This document shows positions 22,779 through 33,840 of a DNA stretch of 64,000 nt, piece by piece. Each line of letters begins with the position of its first letter. Within the stretch, counting starts at the first letter, position 1. A program made the translations under genes and the position numbers. The notes below the pieces were generated by a model, which saw only the letters and a program-made list of their open reading frames with translations, did no database searches and was not told the origin of the DNA. Origin of the DNA: Cardiocondyla obscurior (lineage: Eukaryota > Arthropoda > Insecta > Hymenoptera > Formicidae). The stretch spans positions 5,399,001 through 5,463,000 of the forward strand of contig NC_091865.1 in assembly GCF_019399895.1 (NCBI RefSeq), read 5' to 3'.

Positions 22779-25700
22779 CTAGGAGTTAGAAGGGTCGTTA
22801 TAGGGTTTCAAGTCTTTGACATGTATTTTTCCCCCTGGTTGTCCTGATTTATCCACGAGCTCGAAAACGACAGGCGACAAAACTTTCGCTATCGTAAACG
22901 GACCGTGAAATTTTTTCGCGAGTTTGGCTGCAATGTGTTGCGTGGCGGACGATAGAACGTGTTGTCTTTTAAGGACTTGATCACCGATCTTAAACTGTCG
23001 ATCTTTATGCCGAGCATTGTAATATCGCGCTTGCTTCTGTCGAGCCTCTTCCAAATTTTCAATAACCCATTCTCTCAAAAGTTGAATGCGCTCCATGCGC
23101 TCTTTCCATTTTTCGGGCTCTGTAGGCTCAACCTCTACGTTCGTCTCGGCTTTTCCGGGCCTAATTCCAACCGGTTGCGGTTCCCTCCCAAAATTAAGAA
23201 ACGCGGGCGTAGCTTGTAGCGACTCGTGGTGTGCCGTATTATATGCGAAACGAAATTCATTAATGTGTACGTCCCATTCACGGTGATCTCTCTCTAAATA
23301 AGCGGTAATCATGGTTTTTAAAACGCGATTAATTCTCTCTACTGGATTAGCTTGCGGATGATATGGCGGAACGGTTGAATGATAAAGGCCGTATTTGTCC
23401 GTTAATTCTTTAATATCTCGGTTATTAAATTCCGTGCCGTTATCCGTGAGCAGTACGCGCGGTGCGCCCCATCGAAAAATAATTAAATCTTCGATAGCTT
23501 CGCGGATTTTTGATCCTGTCGCTTTTCGGAGTGGTCGGCACTCAACCCATTTCGTGAAAAGATCTTGTAGGACGAGTAAATATGCGTGACCCGATTTACT
23601 GGTCGGTAACGGTCCCATAATATCCGCGGCGACCACGGTCCACGGGGCTTCGATAACGCGTCGTCCCATCAATCCGGCCGGTACGTCTTGTTCGACTTTT
23701 GTTTTCTGGCAAATATCGCACCTACGCACGTAATTCACGATCGTTTTGTGCATGCGCGGCCAATAATATCGCGTCGCGACTCGACGGTACGTTTTCTCAA
23801 TTCCGAGGTGTCCCGCCTGCGGCGGATCGTGATTTTCGCGAATAATTTCGATCCTATCTTTTTGCGGTACCACTAATTTCCACTGATCCAAGTCCGTCAC
23901 GGCTTGCGATATCTCCGTGCGAGGTTTCCGAAAATATAGTTCCCCGTCTGCGATTTGCCACCCGATGTGTTTTTGTGGCTCTGCCGTGACTTCCGCTCTC
24001 TTCGCGTCGTACCACTTGTCCGCATCGACCGCGACAGCACAGAGTTCTCCGTCTTTTTCCGGAATCCGCGAGAGTGCATCCGGTACATGATGCATCGCGC
24101 CTTTACGATGTTCGACGACGTAGTCGTATTCTAACAGTTCTAAGGCCCATCGCGCTAACCTTCCCGTCGGATTTTTCAAATTATGCAACCACCGGAGGCT
24201 ACTGTGATCCGTAATTACGCGAAAGGAATATCCCTCTAAGTAGGGGCGAAATTTTTTTATGGCCCACACCACCGCGAGGCACTCCTGTTCTGTTGTGGAG
24301 TATCGCGTCTCCGCGTCCGACAATGCACGACTCGCGAAAGCTATTACCCGTTCTATACCGTCGATATCCTGTGTCAGTACGGCCCCGAGACCCACAGAAC
24401 TCGCGTCGGTCTGTAACACGAACGGTTCCGAAAAATCTGGACACGCGAGTGTAGGCGGGGTGGTAATCCGTTCTTTTACCAGCTCAAAAGCCGCCTTTTG
24501 AGCATCCCCCCAACCCCAAGAGTTGTTCTTCTTGAGAAGACGCGTTAACGGTTCGAGAACGGTCGCACACTGTGGAATAAAGCGCCGGTACCACGACGCC
24601 ATACCGATAAAACGCCGTAATTGTTTAATATTTCGCGGCGGAGGGTAATTCCGAATGGCTTCCGTTTTATCCGGGTCGACTTTTAAACCGTCATTTTGCA
24701 CCAAAAAACCAAGATATTTTACCTGCGAGCGGCAAAATTTACTTTTCTCGGGATTTATTGTAAGTCCCGCTTCACGAATCTTCGCGAAAACTTTCCCGAG
24801 CCACACTAAGTGATTTTCGAACGTTCTTGTGACGACCACAATGTCGTCCAGATACGCAAACGCGTGTGGTTCCATTTCCGGCCCGATTAATTTATCTAAC
24901 AACCGTTGAAAAGTCGCGGGCGCACCCGTTAATCCATACGGCATTCTTGTGAAATGATATAATCCACGTCCTGGTACGGTAAACGCCGTAAGTTCGCGAC
25001 TTTCTTTTTCGAGCGGAATTTGGAAGTACGCTTGGCTCAAATCTATCGTTGAGATATAACGCGCGGCTCTCAATTTATCTAGGATCGCGTTCATGTATGG
25101 TAATGGATACGCGTCTTTCTTCGAAACACTGTTTAATTTCCGAAAATCTAAACAGAATCGATAGCTACCGTTCGGTTTCTTAATCATTACTATCGGTGTC
25201 GACCACTCACTTTTTGACGGCTCTATTATTCCCGCTTCGAGCATTTTATCGACTTCCGCGTAAATAGCCTCTTGTATCTTAGGCGAAACCGGATAGTATC
25301 GCTGTTTTATTGGCGCGTTATTCCCGACATCGATTTTGTGTTCCGCGAGCGTCGTGGCACCCGGCTTTTCCGGATCTCCCTGGATCTCGGAAGCCAAAAA
25401 CTCGGCGAGCATCTTCCCTTCGTCGGGCGAGAGCTCGCTAAGACCGCAACATAACGCGAAACCCGGATCCGTTCGCGCCTCTTTCCCCCGCCTTGGAGGA
25501 ACCCATGCCGCTCGCCCCCGCGAACCGGCCGGAGACGCTACGTGTCCCGCTTTTCGGTGCGACTCCCCTGGAATCGCCCGAATCCCGCCGTTCGGCCGCT
25601 TCCTTTCCAAGGAACGCCGTGGTTTCTCGAGCATGGGCGCCTCGCCCTGCTCAAAGCGATATGTCGTTGCGGTATTATTAGCGAAGTGCCACTCTCGCGT

Positions 25701-26198
25701 CGCGAAATCTATCACTAACCCGAATGCCGTCAAGAAATCCGTACCTAATATGCACGGTAACGCCAAGGACGATAACGAACAGACGCTCAGTTGCTGCGTC
25801 TCATTCCTCAAAGTTATCGGTATCGCGGCTTCCCCCTGGACGCTCGCGATTTGGCCAGTGGCGGTGATAACTTGATTTCCGGTCTTTCCGCCAATTTTAA
25901 TTCCGCGTTTTTCCAGCGCCCCCACGGCCTCCTCCCCGAGGAAGGTCCGGCTGGATCCCGAATCCAGCAGCGCCGAGAACTCACACGGACCGACGGAAAC
26001 GCGAAGAAAATTCAATTGGGTTGAGTCCCGAGCTCCGAACGCGCTATACGCGAATTCGCGACCCCCGGTCGCGACGGAACTATCGAGGCTCCCACGAAGA
26101 GAGGTCGGATCGCCCCGCAATTCCGGCCTCTTCACGCGTTTCCCGAACAATCTGGGCAATCGCGCAATGTCACTTCCGCGCGTCCACAGCGATAACAA
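22779..26198 (-). CDS. pol: Gypsy Pol polyprotein
   Basis: An intact 1139-residue frame. Counting from the 26198 ATG: aspartic protease with LLDSGSS (77-83) and the flap/ILGTDFL region (150-156); RT with FCLDFRKLN, STIDLSQAYFQ (383-393) and the catalytic YLDD at 449-452; RNase H with QTDAS at 596-600 and the ITDHSSL block; integrase with HHCC (H790, H797, C827, C830), then D859, D919 and E954, which gives the canonical DD35E spacing. All catalytic residues are present. It overlaps Gag in the -1 frame. The real protein most likely starts by ribosomal slippage at 26138-26144, not at the internal ATG. It makes the cDNA and integrates it. I see no lesion. Confidence 0.95.
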   Translation of the reverse strand: MLSLWTRGSDIARLPRLFGKRVKRPELRGDPTSLRGSLDSSVATGGREFAYSAFGARDSTQLNFLRVSVGPCEFSALLDSGSSRTFLGEEAVGALEKRGIKIGGKTGNQVITATGQIASVQGEAAIPITLRNETQQLSVCSLSSLALPCILGTDFLTAFGLVIDFATREWHFANNTATTYRFEQGEAPMLEKPRRSLERKRPNGGIRAIPGESHRKAGHVASPAGSRGRAAWVPPRRGKEARTDPGFALCCGLSELSPDEGKMLAEFLASEIQGDPEKPGATTLAEHKIDVGNNAPIKQRYYPVSPKIQEAIYAEVDKMLEAGIIEPSKSEWSTPIVMIKKPNGSYRFCLDFRKLNSVSKKDAYPLPYMNAILDKLRAARYISTIDLSQAYFQIPLEKESRELTAFTVPGRGLYHFTRMPYGLTGAPATFQRLLDKLIGPEMEPHAFAYLDDIVVVTRTFENHLVWLGKVFAKIREAGLTINPEKSKFCRSQVKYLGFLVQNDGLKVDPDKTEAIRNYPPPRNIKQLRRFIGMASWYRRFIPQCATVLEPLTRLLKKNNSWGWGDAQKAAFELVKERITTPPTLACPDFSEPFVLQTDASSVGLGAVLTQDIDGIERVIAFASRALSDAETRYSTTEQECLAVVWAIKKFRPYLEGYSFRVITDHSSLRWLHNLKNPTGRLARWALELLEYDYVVEHRKGAMHHVPDALSRIPEKDGELCAVAVDADKWYDAKRAEVTAEPQKHIGWQIADGELYFRKPRTEISQAVTDLDQWKLVVPQKDRIEIIRENHDPPQAGHLGIEKTYRRVATRYYWPRMHKTIVNYVRRCDICQKTKVEQDVPAGLMGRRVIEAPWTVVAADIMGPLPTSKSGHAYLLVLQDLFTKWVECRPLRKATGSKIREAIEDLIIFRWGAPRVLLTDNGTEFNNRDIKELTDKYGLYHSTVPPYHPQANPVERINRVLKTMITAYLERDHREWDVHINEFRFAYNTAHHESLQATPAFLNFGREPQPVGIRPGKAETNVEVEPTEPEKWKERMERIQLLREWVIENLEEARQKQARYYNARHKDRQFKIGDQVLKRQHVLSSATQHIAAKLAKKFHGPFTIAKVLSPVVFELVDKSGQPGGKIHVKDLKPYNDPSNS

Positions 26199-27373
26199 TG
26201 CACGCGCGGCTTGGCCTTACATTCGCGTGCGAAATGACCGGCTTGCTGACAATTCCAGCATTGGCCGATTAATGGGCGCGAAATTTTCTTCGGACCTGTC
26301 CCCGAAGTCGAAGGAACCGCTTCACTGGATTTACTCTCAGTCGTCCGCACCTGTTCCTTTTTCGGTGGAGGCGGACGCTTTTCCCGTGGCCTCGTCTCCG
26401 GAACGCTTACGGCCGCTATCGTGTCGTACGAACGCGGTGTATCGCGCCGTGTCGTATTTTTCGGCGAACGATACGCTAGATCCGGAAATAAAGATTTATC
26501 GGGTGTCGGCGGAGCGCGATAACTTAACGCAGCCTTATGGCATCCTTCCGCCCGAGCGGCTAACAATTCGAGAGCTTCTAGGCTATCCACCGAATCTCGC
26601 GGTATCATCGTTTGTAGCCGCGGTAACATTTGCCGATGCGCGTACCCGATTTTCTCTTCTTCGCTCCACGGCGGCGAGAGTCGATCAAAAAGTGACGTGA
26701 GACAGGTTAAATAGTCCCCGACGGACTCCTGTTCTCCCTGCGTACGCCGCATAATTTCGTCCCGAAGTGCGAACTGAAAATCCGGATCTCCGAAACGTAT
26801 CCGCCACGCATTCTTAAACGCGGCCCAATCCGTAAAACGCGTTCTTTTTGCGCGAAACCAATGTAACGCGACTCCCGACAAAAAGAAGGGCAGGCTCTTC
26901 AAAACGTCTGTATCAGATACCGCAATTAGCTCTCGGCCTTCCTCAATTCGTATGAGGAAGGTTTCCGCGTCTTCACCGCGTGCCCCCGAGAATTTAAGAT
27001 TCCATTTCCGCATGGTGTTGTATGCGGCGGCTGCGGACGTACTCGGTTATTCCGGCGAACCCATACTGACCGGACTTCTCCGTTCCGTTCGCGGTTCCGC
27101 GCGAATTCGTCGCGTGGTAGTCTCAAAAGGGCTATCGGGGCGCCCCGCCCCGCCCGCGGGTACCTCAAGTTGTTCCGCGTCCGACATTTCGTTATTTCGC
27201 GATCTCCCGGCACTCGAGGCTCGACGCGACGTTGAAACTCTCCGCAACAATCTTAGCGCGAGTACAGAGTCAGATCCTTCGGTCGGCAAGCCACGTCTTT
27301 CTAATTCCGCGACGAGATGTGGACGGTCGGAAGCGAAAACCCAGTCGTCGTCCGGGCTCTCGGGGCGGCTCAT
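26132..27373 (-). pseudogene. gag: Gypsy Gag with one in-frame stop
   Basis: The frame opens MSRPESPDDD at 27373. Residues of the form DRPHLVAELERRGLPTEG followed by LALRLLRR resemble the SAP-like start of many insect gypsy Gags. Codon 109 is TAA (27047-27049). The same frame then continues for 293 codons from MRKWNLKF (27013) with the retrotransposon Gag core (ALHWFRAKR, FKNAWRIRFGD, VGDYLTCLTSLFDRL) and ends in CWNCQQAGHFAREC (CCHC) plus CYRCGRAEVTLRDCPDC. One base change would explain the break. The Met codon after the stop could still produce the core and knuckles without the SAP region. The 3' end overlaps Pol and contains the slippery heptamer. Confidence 0.85.
26138..26144 (-). promoter_or_regulatory. 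-1 ribosomal frameshift site GGGAAAC
   Basis: On the minus strand the last Gag codons read TCG GGA AAC GCG TGA. The heptamer G GGA AAC is a canonical X XXY YYZ slippery sequence in the correct phase, two codons before the Gag stop, and a -1 slip enters the Pol frame directly. A downstream pairing structure was not evaluated. Confidence 0.8.
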
Positions 27374-27858
27374 ACGGAATCACGCACCCCGAAACTACCG
27401 AAACGCGGATACTTATCGCTAGCCCACCCGAAAAATAGCACACAGAGAGAGAAAAAGAAAAAAAAATATAACTCAAGCAAAAATAAGAAGTCTGTTCTCG
27501 GCGCACAATTTTCGTACGCCGGGAGGCTCACCAAAGGCAATAAAATAGTATAGCGCAATCGCGCTCAATCAATTTAAGATACAACGCCAAAAAAAAGAAC
27601 AAAATCATGCACGCAACACAATACAGTCAAATGAATTCAAATTATTAATACACCCGGTATATAGGGTGGTATGCGCGAGGCAACACAAAGCAGCGCGATC
27701 GTTATCAAAGCAAAGCGCCGATCGTAAATACGGCTTGGAATCTTCCGCGACCGCGAGTCGAAAGCACGCGGCCGGCACACCAAATAATTATTTCTTTTAA
27801 AATTCCGAAACACGAAATCGCAAAGTTTCCGTCAGTCCGAGGAATTTTCCATTTGGCG
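27374..27858 (-). other. Gypsy 5' untranslated leader
   Basis: Non-coding leader between the primer-binding site and the Gag start on the minus strand. It has homopolymeric A/T runs near 27450-27480 and no upstream frame of note. Confidence 0.6.
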
Positions 27859-27876
27859 GCCCCACGTTGGGCGCCA
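27859..27876 (-). other. Primer-binding site, tRNA-Lys(CUU)
   Basis: Minus-strand TGGCGCCCAACGTGGGGC lies 5 nt inside the 5' LTR. It is complementary over 18 nt to the 3' end, including CCA, of the widely conserved eukaryotic tRNA-Lys(CUU). The match to the tRNA is from general knowledge; the site position is read directly. Confidence 0.85.
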
Positions 27877-27881
27877 AATTT

Positions 27882-29543
27882 TGTCACGATATTTCTTTTA
27901 GTAGTCTCTCCTCCCGGAGGAGAGAGTCGTGAACAAAAAGGGACGACCGTGCACGGACGAAAGATCCGTGCACCGACGTGCCACGAGGGGTAGGGAGGGA
28001 GGAGGGGTCGCGGTACCTCGGCCGTAGTCCGGCGCGGGACGGCGGAATCTTGCACGAACACGAATTTTGGGCGCCAGGCACGGGCCCCGCCGTGCCGATT
28101 TTTATCTCGGACTAGTTATCCGGTCCTCGATAATTCCGACCTAATTTGAATCGCCGTCACGCGCGGGGGCTAGCCCATTCGAACGGAGAGGGGCGGGGTA
28201 TAGCACGCGGAATTCTCGGACAAACAGGAACGACGACACAAAATAAGACGTACGCGAACACGACTATAAACAGAGGATCCGTTTATTAGGTTCAACGGAA
28301 CCACAATTATATAAAAAAAAATAACAAAAATTAGAATAAGCGCACGAGAGTGAAATCTTCTCGCGTCGGCCCTGGATGTTGTGATGCCGGCCACGCGTCT
28401 CCCCTACACGCGACGGGCCTCCACGGGACACCGCGGCACGAGAGAATCTACGCGAAAACTCGCCTGTCGCGAACGAGACCGCGGGATTGCTTTTCCGACC
28501 TCGGCCGCTGCCGAGGGCTCTCCGTACGGACGCGACGGACGACAACTTCACCTACGATCGAAGCAATCAAAGCAAGCGAATTGCCCCGACAGGTCTCGCG
28601 GGGCCCAGGCACCGGCCCTTGGACGCCCGTCGGCTGCCACCCACTAACCTTACGTCCTTGTCCCACGACAAGGATCCGCCAAAATAATCTAACGGGTCCA
28701 CGTGCCCGTATTATGTGGCCGGGTATCGTCCAAGTCCGCGTCGGTCTCCCCGGGAGGCGAAGGGCTGTACAATATAATAATTCCGCAATGCGGGTGGAAA
28801 ATCTCACCGAATAAACGCTCCCTGACGTCCTTAGGTGTTCTCGCTTTCCTCGCACTCTAGCCCCTCTCTCTCGCTCCCGCTCTCGATCGACTCGTCCTCG
28901 CTCTCTCACTCTGGCTCTCGTTCGAATCGTTCTCGCTCACTCGTACTCTCGCCCGCTAGTCCCTATCTATCGCCAGTCTCGCACGCCGGTCTACACGGAA
29001 GAGAGCGAGGACCGCGCGAATTTTCGGCACGAGGCCCGGCGCATCCCCACTCTCGCGTCTCGCGGATTTTTCCGCGCGCCACGCTGCCGATTTTCCGCGG
29101 GAGCCGCTGCCCTCACATAGCCCTATCGGTACTAATAGGTTGGCGCGAGCTTTGGATAGCCCGCGGTCGTGCCACTCTCCTCGCAGGTCCCATTCCAGCG
29201 TCGAGACGCGTAGGCGGTAGGTTTCCTCCAAGGCCCTCGGGATGGGTGGCCTCCCATCCCGGGCCCGTATGCAGTCACCCTTTCTTCCGGACTCTCGCGC
29301 CTCCACCCATGGTCCGCCCTCCTTGCCCCTCTCGCGGTGCGGACGGCCGATATTCTCGTTAACATACGATAGCAACAGAATCCAGTACCGCGATCGTTAA
29401 TTATCGCCTCAAAATCAAATACAAATCCTCCGAAGATTCCCGCGCCCCTCTTTACTTTCTACGCTATCGGGCCCGTCTAACGCCGCTGCGTTTGTGACGG
29501 TCGCGGGGAGCTGCGACGAAGCAGCCGAAGCCGCCACGTCACA
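27882..29543 (-). repeat. Gypsy 5' LTR
   Basis: A 1662-bp LTR with the same ends as 19639-21302. Differences seen by eye include CTCGGCCG/CTCAGCCG, a T-run length change, GTTCGAATCG/GCTCGAATCG, GCAGTCACC/GCGGTCACC and two C/T changes near 29312. It should hold the promoter reading leftward. Confidence 0.95.
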
Positions 29544-29632
29544 AATTATGTTTATAAAGTAATACAATTGTATGTAAAATCGTATTTATTACTTTCAGTT
29601 TTATATAGAGTTTAACATATACTATCTAAAAA

Positions 29633-32433
29633 ATGGATTTAAAATGCTTTATGTGTTACGCGATTATAAAGGGAGGATTAAGTGGTTTAGCCAAACATTT
29701 TAAAATAATACATGGTTTAATGCTTACACATGGTATAGAAAGAGGTGGTTTTCAATGTGGTCATAAGGGATGTTATAGCAAATTTTATCAATTTTTTTCT
29801 TTGAAAGAACACGCAAATAAACATCTTTATTCTAAAAAAGAGAATAATATAGACTGTTCTGAAGAAGATGTAGATTTTGTTGATTTAAATATCGAAACTA
29901 TTAATATAAATAAAAATTCTGAAAATAAAGTTTGAGAAAATCTAGATGATGTTGACACTTTCAAAACTGATGACAATTTCAATTTAAGAACTTCTTTAAT
30001 CAGTCTAATAATTAAATTGCATTCGAATGCGTCAATGACCGGAAGCACTGTAACCAATATTCTGAATAAGTATGAAAAAATAACAACTAATTTGTGCGGA
30101 TTACTAAAAGCAAAAGTCATAAAATTTTTGGAGTCTAAAGAAATGCTAAATAATCCTGACGTTAACGATTTATTAAATTCCTTTAAAATAGATACATTTG
30201 TTGAAAATTAAAAACATTCGAACAACAAATGCAAGCTATAGAAAATAATACAGAATATAATAAGGCTCACGAAATACTTTTGAGAAAACGAATAGAAAAT
30301 GTAATTGATCAGAAAACAAATTCTTGTGTACTAAAAACAGTTTTAGATACCTGTCAGTATGTTCCTATAATTGTTTCTTTAACAATGGTCCTGAAAAATA
30401 AAGATGTACGTGCTATAATAGAAGCAGAGAAAGAATCAAATGATGGTGTTCTTGCATCTTTTATTGATTGGCAACACTTCAAAAATCATCTCTTTTTTCA
30501 AAAATATAAGCATGTCATTAGAATTCAACTTTATTACGATGAATTGGAAATTAAAATTCACTTGGCTTTAAGACTGGCATTCACAAATTAGGAGTTTTTT
30601 ATTATACAATACAGAATCTTTTACCTCATATGAATTCTGAATTAAGTAGTATTCACGTTTTGCTTCTTTGTTCTCATCTTGACATAAAAAAATACAAAAT
30701 TGAAAAAATATTAAGTTCTTTCTTAGAAGATATGCGAAAACTAGAAAGCGATGAAGGAGTTCTTATGCTTTTAGACAAAGAAAAATATATTTTGCGTGCG
30801 TCACTGATTGCATTTTGTGGAGATGGATTAGCTGTTTATGAAATATATAATCTTCTGAGTCCATCCTCTAATTTATTTTGACGAATGTGTCTTTACACTA
30901 GACAAGATTTACTTAACGGAAGCACAGAAGTTAAACAATTGAGAAATGTAGCAGTTTATAACGAACACTTAAATGTACTGCAGAATGCAAACTATAATGA
31001 TAATGCTAAAACATTAACTGGAATGCATAGAAACTGTTGCCTACATTTATCTCGTTATTTTCATATATGTAGAAACCTTATTTTTGATCCAATGCATAAT
31101 ATTCTTTGTGGTATTGGGCCTATGATACTAAAATTAGTTTTAGTTCGATATACTTTGGAATTGAAACTATTTAATATAAACGATTTTAATAACAGAGTAG
31201 CATTATTTCAATATGGCTTTGTTGAAGAAAAGAATAAACCTTCAGCAAATTTTAACAATCGACTGCTGAATCAAATAGGATATACTTTAAACCAAAAAGC
31301 TATGCAAATATGTTGTCTTCTTCGCGTTTTCCTTTTCTTAATTTCTGATTGGTATTGACAGGAGAAGAGCATTTACAGTTGATTCTTTATTTGCTTAGAG
31401 TTATGGAAATTGTGTTTGCACCAAAGGTCACGATTTCCCTAATGCCTTATTTGAGAGCCCTTGTTAAAGACTTTTTGGAAAAATTTCAACAACTTTTTCC
31501 TAATGTACATCTATAAAAAATTAGTCGTTACAAAATTTATGAGTTACACCGCGGGATGTTAACGTGGCCGGTTAAATTAGAACGAAAAGGCGGATGGTAG
31601 TCCCTTCGTACGAACCGATCACGCGGAGACACGCGATGAGCACGTGGCCGGTGAATGAGATCCGCACTGAGTGTTTCTATGAGTTTTACAGATAGTTTAT
31701 TGAAGTTGAGATCTGTCCGTCTGATTTAGAATTTAGAGTCCGCAATGAGTTTAAACTGAACACACAATTATATTAATTATGAGATCACACGCTGCAAAGT
31801 CTGATGAGCTATTAAGCACGAGGTTCAACACGCCTCGTGCTGCAGGATGATGTCTTCCAGATGATTCTTGGCGTGTTGCACACGACGAGGATGATCTGGA
31901 TGAGTTGCACTGAAGACAAAGCGATAAGTGATCCGATGAGTGATGCAATGAGTAAAATTCCTACGAAAAGCACACTGCACGTTGATGCACACGAGGTGAT
32001 GCTCGGCACAGCTGAAACGACAATGATAAGACTCGAGCCGGCAACGCCTTCAAGAATCGGAGGCAATAATCGAACGACGGATCGATATCGATTCGTCGCC
32101 GGCGATCGACCACGAAGTGCTGCCCCGCGGCGGTAACAATTATGATTATGAATTCAAATCTTTGAACAAATAAATATATTTTATCATTTGACACATTACC
32201 CAAAATGTATCTTGTGGTCAAGACCTCTTCAACTGTATAATTGTATACGTTATGAATCCAAACATAATGAAATTAAACTAAAAGCACAAAATATTCATAA
32301 CTTTAAAAATCCGCCAAAAACATTAATCAGAATTGTTCAGTGTTCTCAAAGTGCTAAGTGGGAAAGAGAAGATGCCACAATTTTTCGAACTGAAATATTA
32401 AATGGAAAAACTGTTTCAGTGCAAGCTTGTTAA
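29633..32433 (+). pseudogene. Zinc-finger TNP2-like transposase relic
   Basis: After an acceptor TTTCAG (29598) the frame starts MDLKCFMCYAI. The N-terminus has two C2H2-type fingers (C-X2-C..H-X4-H at the start, then CGHKGCYSKFYQFFSLKEHANKH). A helical middle follows, then FDPMHNILCGIGPMIL (about 31086), an acidic-His motif reminiscent of TNP2-type CACTA transposases, with FQYGFVEEKNKP downstream. Breaks seen: TGA at 29933, a frameshift near 30210, another near 30590, TGA at 30879 and a frameshift near 31355. A repeat insertion at about 31542-32140 splits it; coding resumes at HYPKCILWSRPLQLYNCIRYESKHNE (two parts around 32197-32250). It is the presumptive transposase of the element bounded at 18738 and 43193, and is now inactive. 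Confidence 0.62.
31542..32140 (-). repeat. LTR-like insertion, family C
   Basis: A block with CCGCGGGATGTTAACG near its left end and CCCCGCGGCGGTAACA at its right interrupts the TNP2-like coding sequence. The same sequence recurs in inverted orientation at 48099-48700: CACGAGGTTCAACACGCC, CGTGTTGCACACG, CGACGGATCGATATCGAT. The ends form inverted GTTA-CCGCGGG repeats. About 40 bp beyond 32140 (CAAATCTTTGAA) is also shared, so the true right boundary may be near 32178. A clean duplication is not established. It could be a solo LTR or a non-autonomous element. Confidence 0.5.
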
Positions 32434-32646
32434 AGTCATACATATTTATATACTTTTAGTTATGTCGATAACGATTCGGTATTTAGCACAAATGCTATAA
32501 AAATTAATGGAGTGGAATTTTGATTTAATTTATTAGTATGTCTTAAAATTAAAAAGAAAACGGAAATCTACCACTCTTTGGATGTATTAAAAAAATTTTA
32601 ATATTAGACAAAGACGAAATATATTTTTTGACCAGATTATGTAAAA

Positions 32647-32846
32647 TTGCTAGATCAAACGAATTTACAGAGTGAAGTTTGATCTAAATTATGCTTGGTG
32701 TCTTGTCCGGATGAACATTGTAGTCATGCTTCTGCATGCGTACCTTTCAACAGTTTTAGATTACCGCCTAAGCGGAAAGAAAAGGAAATAGCGGCGCTGG
32801 CCACGTTGCACGTTCTCTGCAGCGCCACGTACTCTCCTCATTATTT
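32647..32846. repeat. DIRS left terminal inverted repeat
   Basis: TTATGCTTGGTGTC at 32689 leads into ATGAACATTGTAGTCATGCTTC and continues to CGCCACGTACTCTCCTCATT. All of this is mirrored at the right end. The outer TTGCTAGATCAAAC extension (32647 onward) has no mirror at the right end but is present inside the complementary region. Confidence 0.8.
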
Positions 32847-32929
32847 TTTAAAGATGTAATAACTAATCGCCTGTAAATGTAAATTTGAATGGGTTGGGAA
32901 AACGATAATTAATTGTGGGAAGGAGGTTT

Positions 32930-33033
32930 ATCCGGACGAGACACCAAGCATAATTTAGATCGAATTTCACTCTGTGAGTTTGTTTGATCTAGCAATTATG
33001 CTCAGGTGTCGTCGTCCGGATGAACGTTGTAGA
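32930..33033. repeat. DIRS internal complementary region
   Basis: 32930-32996 is the inverse complement of the left terminus (32647-32721), and 32993-33031 is the inverse complement of the right terminus (about 38252-38289). Joined, they reproduce both outer edges fused, as in the DIRS-1 replication model in which this region templates completion of the linear ends into a circle. Confidence 0.8.
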
Positions 33034-33175
33034 TGTTCAGATTAGCGATTAGTAACTAATTATAATGACGTGCTTCGAACAAAGTTACATAAAAAATTTA
33101 TTCAAGTTTAACTAACAGGTTAACTAGAAAATTGGTTATATATTATTATCGCAATATATATTAACAGCTCCTCAG

Positions 33176-33840
33176 GAGTACCGGGATACTTGAAAAAGGG
33201 ATGGAAAGAGAAGAGGTAGAGGAGAGTGGCGAGGTTCAGGTTGGGAGAAGAGATGAGGGGGAATAAATATTGGGAGAAAGAAGAGAGAAGGAAGTGCAGG
33301 GTATGCGGAAGAGTGGAAGAGTCTTGGAAGCATGTTTGGGAAGAATGTGGAAGCTGGGGAGCGGAGGGGACATGGAGGGATTGGGCGGAAAGGGTGCTAA
33401 GCGGAGAAGGGGAGGGCGAGATATGGCTAAGAAGGATTCAAGAATTCAGGGGGGAAGTGATAGAAGAGAAGAGGATAATGGAGGAGGGGGAGGTATGAGT
33501 GGAGAAGGGTTGGAAAAGGAGAGAGTATAATTTGGAAAGAATGTGTTAAAACGAGAGTGCTTCGGAAGCGGGGGTCCGGGAGAAAGAGAAAGAGAGAGAG
33601 AGAGAGCGAAATAGAATAGGAGAACATTGTTATAAAGCGTTGTGCGAGGGGTGAGGGTGCGGGGGAGTATGCGGGGGGAGGAAGAGAGGGGTTGAGGAGA
33701 GAGCGAGGAGTGAGTGTGAGAATTGTGAGAGCGGAGGGATAATTGTGAGAGATGAAGCGATATATGCGTGTGCGAGAAGAAAAGAAGAATTGTAAAAGTT
33801 TGTAACCCGAAAGGGAATTCAATAAAAATATCTATCTATC
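33176..33840 (+). mobile_element. 5'-truncated LINE in DIRS, 16-bp TSD
   Basis: TATTAACAGCTCCTCA flanks the insert at 33160-33175 and 33841-33856. The insert ends in AATAAAAATA followed by TCTATCTATC, a short tetranucleotide tail. It encodes the C-terminal zinc finger of the ORF2 protein: WEKEERRKCRVCG followed by SWKHVWEEC (33270-33360), then an untranslated tail with GAAGCGGGGGTCC and a GA-rich stretch. The same 3' sequence occurs in the LINE copies at 43230-45455 and 55360-59625. Confidence 0.85.

Larger units (their letters stand above)
19639..29543 (-). mobile_element. Full-length Ty3/gypsy retrotransposon, family A
   Basis: A 9905-bp element is flanked by AATT on both sides (19635-19638 and 29544-29547). 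On the minus strand the order is 5' LTR, tRNA-Lys primer-binding site, Gag with SAP-like start and zinc knuckles, Pol (protease, RT, RNase H, integrase), a third ORF with zinc knuckles, a purine tract and the 3' LTR. The LTRs differ by about five substitutions and two small indels by eye over 1.66 kb, so the insertion is recent. The only obvious lesion is one nonsense codon in Gag. It sits in the intron between the SAM exons of the CACTA-like element. Confidence 0.95.

Noticed and set aside
33427..33822. 131-codon minus-strand frame rich in Ser/Leu/Phe
   Set aside because: Antisense of the GA-rich LINE 3' untranslated region.
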